Counted from the first letter of the stretch, positions 17,234 through 26,789 are shown. The stretch is DNA of 64,000 nt from Clostridia bacterium (GCA_910576325.1 CAJTIM010000012.1:59119-123118); one strand, 5' to 3'. Notes: generated by a model from the letters alone, not told the origin. Numbers and translations are program-made.

Positions 17234-17554
17234 TCATACCCATTTTCCCAACCCCTCCACAGTTTCCGCATGAGCGCCCTCCTTAGCCGTATCCATCTGA
17301 TGCGGCTCCGCGTCCAAATATTCCGTATCGTCATAATCCTTCAAAATCACCTTGTGCTGCTCCATCTGCCCCACACAATACATATAGAAGGCAAAAACCG
17401 ACGAAATCACACCGCAGGCAATCTGCAGCCAAATCTTGCCGCGCAGTCCGCCCAGCCACAGAAACACCAGAATCAAAATCCAGATAATATTTACAGCCGA
17501 AGTAATCACATGGTAAAATACAAAATCCGGATTTTTCCCCTTTCGCTTATTCAC
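17234..17554 (-). CDS. Small membrane protein of unknown function
   Basis: At least 106 aa from a GTG at 17554 that lacks a ribosome site. Two membrane helices are clear (about 15-38 and 44-64), followed by an acidic cytoplasmic tail. The frame is open farther upstream to the TAA of the preceding gene, which is in the same frame 87 nt away. That extra stretch encodes a further hydrophobic segment (VYTYSVSLCASLLAEDF). The true start may therefore be a non-ATG codon near 17630, or the gene is a fusion partner split by one stop codon. I do not recognise the family. Confidence 0.5.
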   Translation of the reverse strand: MNKRKGKNPDFVFYHVITSAVNIIWILILVFLWLGGLRGKIWLQIACGVISSVFAFYMYCVGQMEQHKVILKDYDDTEYLDAEPHQMDTAKEGAHAETVEGLGKWV

Positions 17555-17638
17555 AATCTGCTTTACGAAATCCTCTGCCAGAAGCGACGCGCAGAGCGAT
17601 ACCGAATAAGTATAAACAATGCCTTCCTGCAGCAGCCT

Positions 17639-18121
17639 TTATGCGGATGTCCTGCCGTATTTCAGCAAAATCTGCTTCAAATCCTCTTTCAATTCCGACA
17701 ACTGCCTTACACTCTCAAAATCCGAAGGCGACAGGGAAGATAAGGATACCGCATCCATACGCCCCACCAAGCTGTGATATTGCCGTTCCAAAACAGTAAG
17801 AGTTTCTTGTTTCATTTCCTCCAGACATGACATGCCCCGGTTATCAGGCTCAAGATCAATGTCCATGTTTAGTATATCTTCTATAACCGGCCCGTGTGTC
17901 AGTTCATTTAACCGATACACTCCCCGCTCCTCTTTTTCCAGATCCTTATTGGTTACGAGCACACGCAGGACGCCGGCCAGATGACCTTCCCGATAGTCCT
18001 CCCCATATTTAAAATCCTCTTTTACTGCCAAACTCTCTTTTATATCCGAGATATCCCGCTTTTCTCCGTCATTCATGATATTCATAATCTTTCTCTGCAG
18101 CACTCTGCTTGTGGATTCCAT
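17639..18121 (-). CDS. Winged-helix-like protein of unknown function
   Basis: A 160-aa soluble protein beginning at ATG 18121 with a weak AAGGGG site (AAAAAAGGGGTGAAGGA). Residues about 5-70 look like an Mrr-N-type winged helix (SRVLQRKIMNIMNDGEKRD, later LAGVLRVLVTNKDLEKEERG then VYRL). The remainder is a helical, possibly coiled-coil tail (about 100-155). It heads the group that also contains the membrane protein and the sce7726-like protein. A combination of winged helix, membrane protein and nuclease fold is suggestive of a small defence or stress unit, but the evidence is only structural. Confidence 0.6.
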   Translation of the reverse strand: MESTSRVLQRKIMNIMNDGEKRDISDIKESLAVKEDFKYGEDYREGHLAGVLRVLVTNKDLEKEERGVYRLNELTHGPVIEDILNMDIDLEPDNRGMSCLEEMKQETLTVLERQYHSLVGRMDAVSLSSLSPSDFESVRQLSELKEDLKQILLKYGRTSA

Positions 18122-18314
18122 TCCTTCACCCCTTTTTTATTTCTTTCATATTCTTCCATTTTTAATTATAATACACCTTTTTCTTTGGAAAATCAAGCAG
18201 AATCATTAAATTCTTTCATTTTTTAGCAGAACTTCATGAATACCAAGATTTAATATCCCCTTTTGCCATTTTATGCGGTGCGGAAGACTTCGTCCGGTAA
18301 GATATATTCAAAAA

Positions 18315-18343
18315 GAGGCGTCAGGCACCAGGCCCAACACCTC
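18315..18343 (-). terminator. Terminator of glgCD
   Basis: On the minus strand GAGGTGT pairs with ACGCCTC around an inner GGGCC/GGTGCC loop, followed by a TTTTT run. It lies about 120 nt after the glgD stop. The other bases of the 18122-18460 gap show no gene; 18122-18260 is the A/T-rich upstream region of the winged-helix gene. Confidence 0.7.
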
Positions 18344-18460
18344 TATTTCCACACATTATATACACCGAAAGTCCGCAGCCCGTCTCACCGGTCCCGCCAT
18401 GCATTCAAATACATCCGCACGCATCCCGAATACCGGCCGGATATAGCTTCCGCTTCCCCG

Positions 18461-19603
18461 CTACACCTTCTGCTTCTTCCCGATATAAACAGGAAACGTA
18501 TCCGTCCCCTTCAGCTCTTTCCCTGCGCTCACCGTCACGTCCTTGTCCGCGATCACATACTCCACATCCGCGCCGGCTTCCACCACGGTGCCCTGCATCA
18601 GAACACAGTTCTTCACCTTCGCGCCTTTGGCAACCTTAACACCGCGGAACAATACGCTGTTCTCCACTTCACCTTCGATAATACAGCCGTCCGCAACCAT
18701 GATATTCTCTACCTTGGCTCCCGCAATGTAACGAGAAGGATTGTCGTCACGAATCTTTGTATAAACAGGCGCCTCCGAGAACAATGCATCCAGGTTGTAA
18801 TCATCCAAAAGCTTCATATTCTCATCAAAGTAGCTCTTCATATCGAAAATACGCGCCACATAACCGTCATACTTATACCCCTGAACATTCAGCCGATCAA
18901 GCTGATGCAGCAGCACATCACGCTCCAGATATACCTCTCCCCGGACATAAGCCGTATTGACCAAATCAATCAGCAGCTCCCGCCGAATCAGCATAATCCC
19001 CATAGCAAAATTCTGTATGCCCTTTGCCTTGGAATTTACATACATCTTGGTAATCCGGCCATCCTGAAGAGCAAAGGTATAGTAAAATCCCTTATCATTG
19101 GAAGTGGTCTCCAGAACACTCTCCGGTATCTCCTGCTCATTGTAGGCCATCGTGACATCAGCCCCGGTGGAAATATGCGCGTCAATCAGTGCTTTGAAGT
19201 CAAAATTCACCACAACATTCGTATCCGCCAAAACCACATACTCTTCCTTCTGATCCTGCAAAAATTCCAGAATACCGGCCAGAGCGCCCACACGTCCCAC
19301 AAAGGGCTTGTTGGTCTTGTCCGCAAAGGGCGGGAAAATCGTCAGGCCGCCGTTTTTCCGCACCAGATCCCACTCACGTCCCGAACCCAAATGGTCCATC
19401 AGAGAGTGATAATTATTCCGCACCATCAGCGAAACATTGTTGATGCCGCAGTTTGTCATACTGGACAAAATAAAATCAATCAGACGGTAACGGCTGGCAA
19501 AAGGAATGGAAGCCATCAGCCGCACATTCACCAGCTCCGGAACAAGCGTGTCGTGACTGTTTGGGAAAATAATGCCGAGAGCACTTTTATTTGCATTCAT
19601 CAT
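18461..19603 (-). CDS. glgD: Glucose-1-phosphate adenylyltransferase, GlgD subunit
   Basis: A 380-aa nucleotidyltransferase-like protein with a C-terminal left-handed beta-helix. The N-terminus ([19 protein letters not shown] then [11 protein letters not shown]) lacks the GGxGxRL nucleotide loop seen in GlgC, which is the hallmark of the GlgD paralogue. GlgD is a regulatory or activity-enhancing partner in the ADP-glucose pyrophosphorylase hetero-oligomer of Firmicutes. Hexapeptide-type repeats (about 280-350, [16 protein letters not shown] onward) are clear. Its ATG overlaps the glgC stop by 4 nt (ATGA), so the two subunits are translationally coupled. A terminator follows. No other glg genes lie in the window. 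Confidence 0.93.
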   Translation of the reverse strand: MMNANKSALGIIFPNSHDTLVPELVNVRLMASIPFASRYRLIDFILSSMTNCGINNVSLMVRNNYHSLMDHLGSGREWDLVRKNGGLTIFPPFADKTNKPFVGRVGALAGILEFLQDQKEEYVVLADTNVVVNFDFKALIDAHISTGADVTMAYNEQEIPESVLETTSNDKGFYYTFALQDGRITKMYVNSKAKGIQNFAMGIMLIRRELLIDLVNTAYVRGEVYLERDVLLHQLDRLNVQGYKYDGYVARIFDMKSYFDENMKLLDDYNLDALFSEAPVYTKIRDDNPSRYIAGAKVENIMVADGCIIEGEVENSVLFRGVKVAKGAKVKNCVLMQGTVVEAGADVEYVIADKDVTVSAGKELKGTDTFPVYIGKKQKV

Positions 19604-20805
19604 ACCTCTTCACCGCCTTCCACATTTTTACTGACCATAGCTTTTGGACCAACCTTGGCCCCGTCTCCCACGGTAATGCCTGCGCCAATCGTAGCAACGC
19701 CGTTCTCATCGCCGGAAGGCATAGCGCCCACAACGGCATTTTCACCGATGGTTACATTTTCAGCCACAATACAGTGCTTTACAACGGCACCCGACTTAAT
19801 GAGGGTTCCGCCCATCACAACCGCATCCTCCACAATCGCCCCTTCCTCTACCTTGACGCCGGCAAAGAGGATGGAGTGCTTCACCGTACCCTTGATCCGG
19901 CAGCCGTCCGTAATCATGGCATTTTCCACCACGGCACCCGGGCAGATCTTGTGGCCGGTCATACCGCTGTTGCGGCTGTAGATCTTCCAATTGGAATCAA
20001 AAAGGTTGATACCGCTGTGCTCCGGGTCCAGGACTTCCATATTGGCTTCCCAGAGGGAAGAAATGGTTCCCACATCCTTCCAGTAGCCGCTGAAATGATA
20101 CGCATACATTCTGCGGCCGTCGCGAAGCAGATTGGGAATGATATTATTTCCAAAATCATTTTCGGATTCCGGATTGGCTTCATCCTCCTCCAGATATTTG
20201 CGCAGAATATCCCAGTTAAAGATATAGATGCCCATAGAAGCCAGATTGGACTTGGGATTCTTCGGCTTCTCCTGAAATTCCGTAATCTTATCATCCTCGT
20301 CCGCCACCATCAGGCCGAAACGGGAAGCCTCCTCCCAGGGAACTTCCATAACCGCCACGCTGAACTCCGCATCCTTTTCCTTATGGAACCGCAGGAAATC
20401 GCTGTAGTCCTGCTTGCAGATCTGGTCGCCGGAAAGGATAATGACATACTTGGGATCATACCGCTCAATAAATGAAATATTCTGGTAGATCGCATTTGCC
20501 GTTCCCTTGTACCAGTCGGAACCGCTGGACTTCTGATAAGGCGGAAGCACATGGACGCCTCCGTGAAGACGGTCCAGATCCCAGGGCTGTCCGTTGCCGA
20601 TGTACTCATTCAGTACCAAAGGCTGATACTGGGTTAAGATGCCCACCGTGTCTATTCCCGAATTAACACAGTTGGACAGCGGAAAGTCAATGATGCGGTA
20701 TTTTCCGCCAAAAGGAACCGCAGGTTTTGCAAGCTTCTCTGTCAGAGCATACAGGCGCGAGCCCTGGCCGCCGGCAAGGAGCATTGCAATCATTTCTTTT
20801 GCCAT
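19600..20805 (-). CDS. glgC: Glucose-1-phosphate adenylyltransferase, catalytic GlgC subunit
   Basis: A 401-aa enzyme that makes ADP-glucose from ATP and glucose-1-phosphate, the committed step of bacterial glycogen synthesis. Seen in the sequence: nucleotide loop [14 protein letters not shown] (residues 10-23), [20 protein letters not shown], the catalytic-domain motif ILSGDQI, the [10 protein letters not shown] sugar-phosphate site and a C-terminal beta-helix with hexapeptide repeats. Length is normal for the family. The ATG at 20805 follows AAAGGGGG at good spacing. It is the first gene of a two-gene operon with glgD. Confidence 0.96.
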   Translation of the reverse strand: MAKEMIAMLLAGGQGSRLYALTEKLAKPAVPFGGKYRIIDFPLSNCVNSGIDTVGILTQYQPLVLNEYIGNGQPWDLDRLHGGVHVLPPYQKSSGSDWYKGTANAIYQNISFIERYDPKYVIILSGDQICKQDYSDFLRFHKEKDAEFSVAVMEVPWEEASRFGLMVADEDDKITEFQEKPKNPKSNLASMGIYIFNWDILRKYLEEDEANPESENDFGNNIIPNLLRDGRRMYAYHFSGYWKDVGTISSLWEANMEVLDPEHSGINLFDSNWKIYSRNSGMTGHKICPGAVVENAMITDGCRIKGTVKHSILFAGVKVEEGAIVEDAVVMGGTLIKSGAVVKHCIVAENVTIGENAVVGAMPSGDENGVATIGAGITVGDGAKVGPKAMVSKNVEGGEEV

Positions 20806-21145
20806 AAAAATTTCCCCCTTTTTCTGTTTCAGAGAGTACTCTCTTTTGAGATTATACTACAAAGCGGCAAAATTTGGTATAGTTTATCAAAAGAAATATG
20901 CTTTAAAAGCTTTTTTCTATCCAAAAAATAAACTTTTCGGCATTTGCGGAACCTCTTTTTGTCTATATTTTACATTTTATAGATCCGTATGCCCTTCAGC
21001 GTTATCAAAAGAAGACCTCAGCATCTTCCCCGGGAATGGTAAAAGCGCCGATCACCTCCAATAAAATCGGAAACCTTCCTATATTCAGCCTTCCCGCCGG
21101 AAAAATCAACTGGTTTAAGCCTGTTTTCTGTTATTACACTATTTC
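20806..21145. promoter_or_regulatory. Divergent intergenic region with glgC leader palindrome
   Basis: A perfect 14-bp palindrome AGAGAGTACTCTCT lies at 20831-20844 in the glgC leader, about 26 nt before the start codon. A TATAAT for glgC is seen on the minus strand near 20852-20857, without a convincing -35 box. The palindrome is placed downstream of that -10, as a repressor site would be. Nothing gene-like is seen from 20870 to 21145. Confidence 0.4.
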
Positions 21146-21174
21146 TTGACACCGCAGGAAAATTGTAATATTGT
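21146..21174 (+). promoter_or_regulatory. Promoter of the signalling operon
   Basis: A consensus TTGACA (21146-21151) and TATTGT (21169-21174) with 17-nt spacing point toward the hybrid kinase, whose ATG is about 130 nt downstream. The -10 box matches at four of six positions. Confidence 0.6.
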
Positions 21175-21305
21175 ATTTTTAGCGTCATATATCCTGCGGT
21201 ATTTGCCGTATGTCATGGGATTCGGGCATTCGGCCGCTGCCAATGGAAATAAACAAAAAAGCCATTATGTCGGCCGATAAAGCCGCAGACACACGGGAAG
21301 GTAAT

Positions 21306-24140
21306 ATGGTAAATTTCGTTATTCTATTGGAATGTTTCGGCATATGCCTGACAATTATCGCACTGCTTCTTCTGCTCAACGGAGAAGGCGCCAAAGAACA
21401 GAAGCTGCTGATCCTCATTATGTGCGGAACGATGGTCCAGAACATCGGCTATCTGCTGGAGCTGACCGCTCCTACGGTAGAGGCCGCCGTAACAGCGGTG
21501 ACTGTGGAAAACGTAGGCTCCACCTTTGTACCGTTATGTTATTGTTGGTTTATCTACATCTATTGTTATATTGCGCCGCCGAAAACATTTTTAAGGGCGG
21601 TGGGCGCCGTCAGCTTTTTTACTCTGCCCTCGGTCTTTTTTAACTGGAACGGTCTTTTCTACCAGGATGTTCAGTGGTTAGCGGATGCCAATGGATTTTA
21701 TCATGTCAGCATCACTTACGGCCCGCTGTATGTATTTTTTCTGTTCAGCCGTATTATCATTCCTTATACCCTCTGCATTTATACACTGGTGAAGGCTATC
21801 CGCGAGCGTTCGGATCGGCAGGTCAACCATCAATATTGGACCATACTGGGAATCTCCACCCTGCCTGTTATTATGCTGATAGTTTATGTGTTTAAATTGG
21901 TGGTGGTATTCGATCTCACGCCAGTAACACTGGCTATCTCAATGTCCCTGGTGGTTATTGTGGTTTGGAGCCGCCGTAATTATGACTTCCGTCATCTGGC
22001 AGCGGAAAAGGTGCTGGAAAGTCTGGGTGACGGCGTTATTGCACTGGACGACCACGACCGTCTTGTCAGCTATAACAGAGCTGCGGCCAATATCTTTACC
22101 CGTCTGCCCTCCCATAAGCTGGGGGAAAATATCCGTGTCGTGGAGGGATTTCGGGAAGAGATGCTCAACGAGGACATTCCCCAGAGCTTTTCCATCAATG
22201 AGCAGCACTACGAAAGCCACAGCAAGCATATTATAGATGAAAACGGCAAGATACAGGGCTGCGTTATTTTGATTCTGGACATGACCGATATAAAAGCCTA
22301 TATCAATGAGATCAAGCGCGTCCGGCGTCAGGCGGAGAAGGCCAGCATTGCAAAAAGTGAATTTCTTGCTAATATGTCCCATGAAATACGGACGCCCATG
22401 AACGCCATTATCGGACTGAATGATATTATAATGGAGGAATGCGGAGATACCGAGATCTATGCTCATGCCAAGGATGTGCAGTCCGCGGCTAAAAATCTGC
22501 TGGCGATCATCAATGATATTTTGGATCTCTCCAAGGTTGAGGCCGGCAAAATGGAACTGGTGTATGTGGATTACTACATAAAGGTTTTGTCCGACGAGAT
22601 CATGGGCATGATGGATATGGCCGCTTCCCAGCGGGGCCTGATCCTCAAATACGAGTGCGACAAAACGATTCCCTGCCGCTACAACGGCGACGACGGCAGA
22701 ATCAAACAGATTTTAATCAATATTCTCAGCAACGCCGTCAAGTTTACGAACAAAGGTTATGTGCGCGCATATATTACCGGAAAGCCCGGAAGGACTGCGG
22801 ACGAAGAGATGCTTATTTTCTATGTGGAGGATACTGGCTGCGGCATCCGGGAGGAGGATCTCGGCAAGATTTTCGAGGATTTCCGTCAGGTGGACTCCAA
22901 GCGGAACCGAAATGCGGAGGGCACCGGACTGGGGCTTGCCATTGTGAAGTACCTTGTGGAGCTGATGGAGGGCACCATTGAGGTAGAAAGCACCTACGGC
23001 AAAGGGACGACCGTTACAATTATGATCCCTCAGAAAATTGTAGACGCCTCCCCGGTTTCACAGATGCCGGAGCTTCCCCAGGAGGAGCAGAAAATCTCCG
23101 ACAGCTTTACGGCTCCCGGTGTGAAGGTTCTTATTGTGGATGATAATGTCATTAACCGCAAGGTGGCAAGAGGCTTTCTGAAAAATTATGCCTTTGATCT
23201 CACCGAGGCCGCAAGCGGACCCGAGGCTGTGGAGCTGGTGCGTGACGTTCGGTTTGATATTATTTTTATGGATCATATGATGCCCGGTATGGACGGTATC
23301 GAGGCGGCGGAAATCATCCGAAGAGACTGCGGGGAAAATGGGACCGCTCCTGTTATGATCGCTCTGACCGCTAATGCGATGGAAGGTATGCGGGAACATT
23401 TCCTGGCATGCGGCTTCCAGGATTTTATTGCCAAGCCCCTTGACCGAAGAGATCTGAACAATACCCTGCTGCGGTGGGTTCCTGAAAAATACAGGCAGAC
23501 GGACGGAATCGAGGAGGAGGTCAAACCCCTTGATCCGACGGCATTTCAGATTGACGGGATTGATATGAAGGCCGCAATGCAATATTACTCCGGCGACAAC
23601 GAAGGCTTTGCCGATCTTCTGGAGCTTTACTGCATCGACGGCAAGCGCAAGACAGAGCTTCTGCGCGAGCTTGTGGATTCGGATATGCTGCGTTATCAGA
23701 TAGAGGTCCACGGGCTTAAGAGCGCATCGGCCAATATCGGCGCTATGGAGGTCTCCGCTATGGCCCGTGAGCAGGAAAATGCAGCCGCACAGGGGGACCA
23801 GGAATTAATCACTGAGAAGTTTCCTCTTTTGCTGGCGGAATATGAAACTCTTCTGGCTCATATCGGGCAGTTTCTGGAATGGCGCAAAGAGGAACACGCA
23901 AAGAAGGAAAAGCTTCCCTGCCCGGACATACAGGAATTGAGGGAGCAGACGGCGGCCGCTTTAGAAGAGCTTAAGCATTTCCGTTCTCAGGAGTGCGCTG
24001 ACAGAGTGGAGACATTGCTGCTTCACGAACTGCCGAAGGACACGGAGGAGCACCTTCGGCGGATACGGGAACAGCTGCGGTTATATGAGGATGACAATGC
24101 GGAAGAGCTGTTAGGCCAGCTTCTGGAAATACTTGAATAG
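21306..24140 (+). CDS. 7TM hybrid sensor histidine kinase with receiver and Hpt domains
   Basis: A 944-aa multidomain signalling protein. The ATG at 21306 is chosen because GGGAAGG precedes it and the membrane region begins there; the frame opens at 21210. Order: seven-helix N-terminal sensor (about 1-220), PAS-like domain (about 230-340), HisKA with SHEIRTP (phospho-His H359), HATPase with N box NILSNAVKFTN and G boxes EDTGCGI and GTGLGLAI, receiver domain with FMDHMMPGMDG (phospho-Asp D656), and C-terminal Hpt domain with VHGLKSASANIG (H802). A complete His-Asp-His relay is present in one chain, so phosphate can leave the Hpt domain to the separate receivers encoded next. The stimulus is unknown. 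Confidence 0.94.
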   Translation: MVNFVILLECFGICLTIIALLLLLNGEGAKEQKLLILIMCGTMVQNIGYLLELTAPTVEAAVTAVTVENVGSTFVPLCYCWFIYIYCYIAPPKTFLRAVGAVSFFTLPSVFFNWNGLFYQDVQWLADANGFYHVSITYGPLYVFFLFSRIIIPYTLCIYTLVKAIRERSDRQVNHQYWTILGISTLPVIMLIVYVFKLVVVFDLTPVTLAISMSLVVIVVWSRRNYDFRHLAAEKVLESLGDGVIALDDHDRLVSYNRAAANIFTRLPSHKLGENIRVVEGFREEMLNEDIPQSFSINEQHYESHSKHIIDENGKIQGCVILILDMTDIKAYINEIKRVRRQAEKASIAKSEFLANMSHEIRTPMNAIIGLNDIIMEECGDTEIYAHAKDVQSAAKNLLAIINDILDLSKVEAGKMELVYVDYYIKVLSDEIMGMMDMAASQRGLILKYECDKTIPCRYNGDDGRIKQILINILSNAVKFTNKGYVRAYITGKPGRTADEEMLIFYVEDTGCGIREEDLGKIFEDFRQVDSKRNRNAEGTGLGLAIVKYLVELMEGTIEVESTYGKGTTVTIMIPQKIVDASPVSQMPELPQEEQKISDSFTAPGVKVLIVDDNVINRKVARGFLKNYAFDLTEAASGPEAVELVRDVRFDIIFMDHMMPGMDGIEAAEIIRRDCGENGTAPVMIALTANAMEGMREHFLACGFQDFIAKPLDRRDLNNTLLRWVPEKYRQTDGIEEEVKPLDPTAFQIDGIDMKAAMQYYSGDNEGFADLLELYCIDGKRKTELLRELVDSDMLRYQIEVHGLKSASANIGAMEVSAMAREQENAAAQGDQELITEKFPLLLAEYETLLAHIGQFLEWRKEEHAKKEKLPCPDIQELREQTAAALEELKHFRSQECADRVETLLLHELPKDTEEHLRRIREQLRLYEDDNAEELLGQLLEILE

Positions 24141-24204
24141 TGCGGCTAAGCAGCTTTACCCTTTAATGCCGCGCGCAGCGATTATAGATAGGAGGAAGAT
24201 CAAA

Positions 24205-24621
24205 ATGAGTCAAACAGAGAGGGGAACTTCAAGAAAGCGCATTTTAGCAGTGGACGATACGGCCATTATCTTAACCAGAATTTCGGATATCCTGCGGAAT
24301 GATTTTGATGTAATCACGGTCAATTCCGGAGCGCGGGCCTTGAGATATCTGGGACAGGAAAAGCCGGATCTGATTCTGCTGGACATTCAGATGACGCCCA
24401 AAAACGGCATTGATACACTCCGGGATATACGCGCTATGAAAGGCCGGGCGGACATACCGGTGATTATGCTCACCGGTGTGGAGGATAAGGAGTCGGTCCT
24501 TGCAAGCTTTAAACTGGGAATCTGTGATTATATACTCAAACCGTTTAGTTCCGATGATCTGCTGAAGCGAATCCGCATGGTTTTTGATCCGGAAAACCGA
24601 ACGGATACGGAATTATATTAA
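24205..24621 (+). CDS. Stand-alone response-regulator receiver protein
   Basis: A 138-aa single-domain receiver starting at ATG 24205 behind AGGAGG. Acidic pocket VDD (residues 16-18), phospho-acceptor D60 in LILLDIQMTPKNG, the Thr of IMLTG and the Lys of ILKPF are all present. There is no output domain. It follows the hybrid kinase by 64 nt and is the natural target of the kinase's Hpt domain. Single-domain regulators in such operons act by protein contact, as CheY does. Confidence 0.92.
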   Translation: MSQTERGTSRKRILAVDDTAIILTRISDILRNDFDVITVNSGARALRYLGQEKPDLILLDIQMTPKNGIDTLRDIRAMKGRADIPVIMLTGVEDKESVLASFKLGICDYILKPFSSDDLLKRIRMVFDPENRTDTELY

Positions 24622-24638
24622 AGAGAGGGGATTACAAG

Positions 24639-25142
24639 ATGAATACTGCTTTGGCGAAGGAGGAGCTTGCACAAATACTGGATCAGGCAGTTCAGGATGT
24701 GACAGAGCGCACGGCAGGCGTGCGTCTGCGTCAGATGGAGCAGTCGCCTGGGGAAGACCTTTGTACGGTTCAGATCACGTTTGACAAAGGGTTTCGCACC
24801 AGCCTGACCCTCTGTGCCGATACCGGACTATTGTACCGCATGGCATGCAATTCCTTTCACGAGGAATCCGTTAGTCCTGAGGATCTTGAGGAGTTCAGCA
24901 AAGAATATTTCAACGTGCTCTGCGGAAGAATAGCAGGGGCAATGTTTCGGGCCACACAGGTTCCGGCCCATTTTGGCCCGCCAACGTTTTATCACGGGCG
25001 CTATGAACCGGAGGGACGTGAGATACAGTTTGTTCTTACGTATTGCGACGAGTACTGCGGAGGCGCACAGTTGATTCACCATGTCCCCTGTTCCGATGAG
25101 GACGGGGCTGTCTCAGGCGAAGGCCAAGAGAAGGGAGTATAG
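24639..25142 (+). CDS. CheX-like phosphatase-family protein
   Basis: A 167-aa cytoplasmic protein. The helix around residues 83-100 (LEEFSKEYFNVLCGRIAGAM) carries an ExxN motif (E89, N92) followed by a small-residue stretch, the active-site pattern of the CheC/CheX/FliY CheY-P phosphatases. The alpha/beta pattern around it fits the CheX fold. It lies between two single-domain receivers with gaps of 17 and 3 nt, the expected place for a protein that dephosphorylates one or both. No flagellar or chemotaxis genes are nearby, so the circuit is probably not motility. The family call rests on one motif and context. Confidence 0.65.
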   Translation: MNTALAKEELAQILDQAVQDVTERTAGVRLRQMEQSPGEDLCTVQITFDKGFRTSLTLCADTGLLYRMACNSFHEESVSPEDLEEFSKEYFNVLCGRIAGAMFRATQVPAHFGPPTFYHGRYEPEGREIQFVLTYCDEYCGGAQLIHHVPCSDEDGAVSGEGQEKGV

Positions 25143-25145
25143 AAA

Positions 25146-25508
25146 ATGAGCAAACGAATTATGGTGGTTGATGATTCACGGCTGGTTCGGGTTCAGCTTG
25201 GTGATGTTCTGGAGGGTACGGACTATGAGATTGCGGCTTACTGCCGAAGCGGTGAGGATGCGATTGCCCGGTATGATGAAGTGAAGCCAGATCTGGTGAC
25301 TATGGATATTATTATGCAGGGGATGGATGGTTTGGACGCTTCCGAGATTATTCTGAAAGAGCATCCTGAGGCCAGGATTGTTATGATCTCGTCTCTGGCT
25401 TATGATGATACGTTTGAGCGGGCTAAGGCTATTGGTGCAAAAGGGTTTGTGGATAAGCCGTTTCATCAGGAGCAATTGCTTAAAGTATTCGAAGAGGCAT
25501 TGTCTTAA
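25146..25508 (+). CDS. CheY-like response regulator
   Basis: A 120-aa receiver domain only. Acidic residues VVDD (7-10), phospho-acceptor D54 in LVTMDIIMQGMDG, the switch Ser in MISSLAYDDT and the conserved Lys in FVDKPF are present. It is very close to CheY in length and lacks a DNA-binding domain. It is the last gene of the four-gene operon and starts 3 nt after the CheX-like gene, with GGGAGTATAGAAA as ribosome site. A terminator overlaps its 3' end. Confidence 0.93.
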   Translation: MSKRIMVVDDSRLVRVQLGDVLEGTDYEIAAYCRSGEDAIARYDEVKPDLVTMDIIMQGMDGLDASEIILKEHPEARIVMISSLAYDDTFERAKAIGAKGFVDKPFHQEQLLKVFEEALS

Positions 25509-25527
25509 CGGCAAGGCCTCTTTTCTT
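25492..25527 (+). terminator. Terminator overlapping the CheY-like gene's stop codon
   Basis: AAGAGGC (25492-25498) pairs with GCCTCTT (25516-25522), with inner TTG/CAA pairing, followed by TTTTCTT. The TAA stop lies in the loop, so ribosomes finishing the gene could influence hairpin formation. Confidence 0.8.
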
Positions 25528-25569
25528 AGATTTGGCCGGGAATTTTGACAGCCGTTGCAGGGGGAAGCT

Positions 25570-26043
25570 ATGGAATATAGGATACGGGAAATACAAAAAC
25601 AGGAATATCCGTTATTGGAAGATTTTTTATATGAAGCAATTTTTGTTCCTGAAGGCGCAGCGGTTCCGCCCAGGACGATTACGGCGGCTCCCCAATTGCG
25701 GATTTATGTTGAGAATTTTGGGGAATCACAGGGGGATCTGGGGTTAGTGGCTGAGATTGACAAGCGGATTGTCGGAGCTGTGTGGTGCCGCATTATGGAT
25801 GATTATGGGCATGTAGATGACGAAACGCCATCTTTGGCAATCTCCCTCTATGAAGAATATAGGGGCCTTGGTATCGGAACAGCTATGATGAATGAAATTC
25901 TTGCTCTGCTTAAATCACATGAATATAAACGTGTTTCTCTCTCCGTTCAAAAGGCTAATTATGCGGCAAAGTTATATTTAAAGGTTGGTTTTAAGGTTAT
26001 AAGGGAGAATGAAGAAGAATATATTATGATGAAGTATTTATAA
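25570..26043 (+). CDS. GNAT-family N-acetyltransferase
   Basis: A 157-aa acetyltransferase starting at ATG 25570 behind GCAGGGGGAAGC. The acetyl-CoA-binding motif A is seen as LYEEYRGLGIGTAMMNEI (R/Q-x-x-G-x-G/A type), followed by motif B around VQKANYAAKLYLKVGF. The substrate is not evident; the pattern is of the RimI/general GNAT class. It is a single gene after the signalling operon's terminator, and convergent with an XRE regulator. Confidence 0.88.
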   Translation: MEYRIREIQKQEYPLLEDFLYEAIFVPEGAAVPPRTITAAPQLRIYVENFGESQGDLGLVAEIDKRIVGAVWCRIMDDYGHVDDETPSLAISLYEEYRGLGIGTAMMNEILALLKSHEYKRVSLSVQKANYAAKLYLKVGFKVIRENEEEYIMMKYL

Positions 26044-26057
26044 AGAAAATGCAGCTT

Positions 26058-26088
26058 CGGAGGCTGCCGCAAAGTATGGCTGCCTCCG
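26058..26088. terminator. Hairpin between convergent genes
   Basis: CGGAGGC pairs with GCCTCCG around an imperfect TGCC/GGCT extension, between the GNAT stop and the XRE gene stop. A T-rich tract follows on the minus side only loosely, so it is a possible shared terminator. Confidence 0.5.
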
Positions 26089-26102
26089 TTTAAATGTGCG
26101 GA

Positions 26103-26789
26103 TTATGCTTCTTTTTCTTTTTTCTTATGGCTGAAACCGGCCAATATTCTCAGCACAGCAAAGCTCATAATGGTAATGCCGATAAAGAATTTCGCCGCAG
26201 CAGGAAGTATCTGCTCCATTGCCGCCCCCAGTCTGGCATAGTAAAACGCCAATACTGCGGAAAATATGCTGCCGCACACTCCGCTTGTAATAATATCCGT
26301 AAAGGGAGTGCTTTTCACTTTTGAACCTGTCTCCCAAATCCCATTGTAGACCATGATACCAATATAAACGGCTCCGCCGGCAAGCAAAATTATTGTTTCT
26401 CCAAGGACAGCCGCTAATTCTCCTGTAACAATCAGCTGAATTACTATGGTCAGCGCGCATACGGCAAATGTCAGACTAAATGCTAAATTTCCGGCCTTTT
26501 CTGCTTTTTCCTTTTCCAGCTTATGGTAGTCTGCTACTTTTGATAATGTTTCTTTTAATTCTTTTTCCATAATCTCACTTTTCCTTTCTCCGTCTAAAAT
26601 TTCCTTTACTTCTACCTCATAGAACTCTGCCATTTGAATCAGGATACTTAAATCCGGCATATTCGTTCCTGTCTCCCAACGGGAAACGGTTCTTCCCGAT
26701 ACGGAAAGAATTTCCGCAAGCTGCTCCTGGGTCAGTCCTTTTTCCTTGCGGAGCATTTTCAGAAATCTTCCTATCTTTTTGGTATCCAT
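26103..26789 (-). CDS. XRE-family regulator with C-terminal membrane domain
   Basis: A 228-aa protein. Residues 5-60 are a Cro/C1-type helix-turn-helix (LRKEKGLTQEQLAEILSVSG then RTVSRWETG). After a short charged linker there are about four membrane helices (about 100-220). Such membrane-tethered XRE regulators are common in Clostridia and usually sense envelope or metabolic signals; the target is unknown. The ATG is preceded by GAAAGGAGG. It stands alone, with hairpins at both sides. Confidence 0.88.
   Translation of the reverse strand: MDTKKIGRFLKMLRKEKGLTQEQLAEILSVSGRTVSRWETGTNMPDLSILIQMAEFYEVEVKEILDGERKSEIMEKELKETLSKVADYHKLEKEKAEKAGNLAFSLTFAVCALTIVIQLIVTGELAAVLGETIILLAGGAVYIGIMVYNGIWETGSKVKSTPFTDIITSGVCGSIFSAVLAFYYARLGAAMEQILPAAAKFFIGITIMSFAVLRILAGFSHKKKEKEA

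Noticed and set aside
16604..17743. A 379-codon plus-strand frame of Pro/His/Leu-rich sequence
   Set aside because: It is antisense to the sce7726-like and membrane genes and shows the low-complexity composition typical of antisense reading.
18263..19981. A 572-codon open frame on the plus strand opposite glgD/glgC
   Set aside because: It is fully antisense to two well-supported enzymes, is rich in His, Arg and Pro and has no known motifs. It results from codon bias of the real genes.
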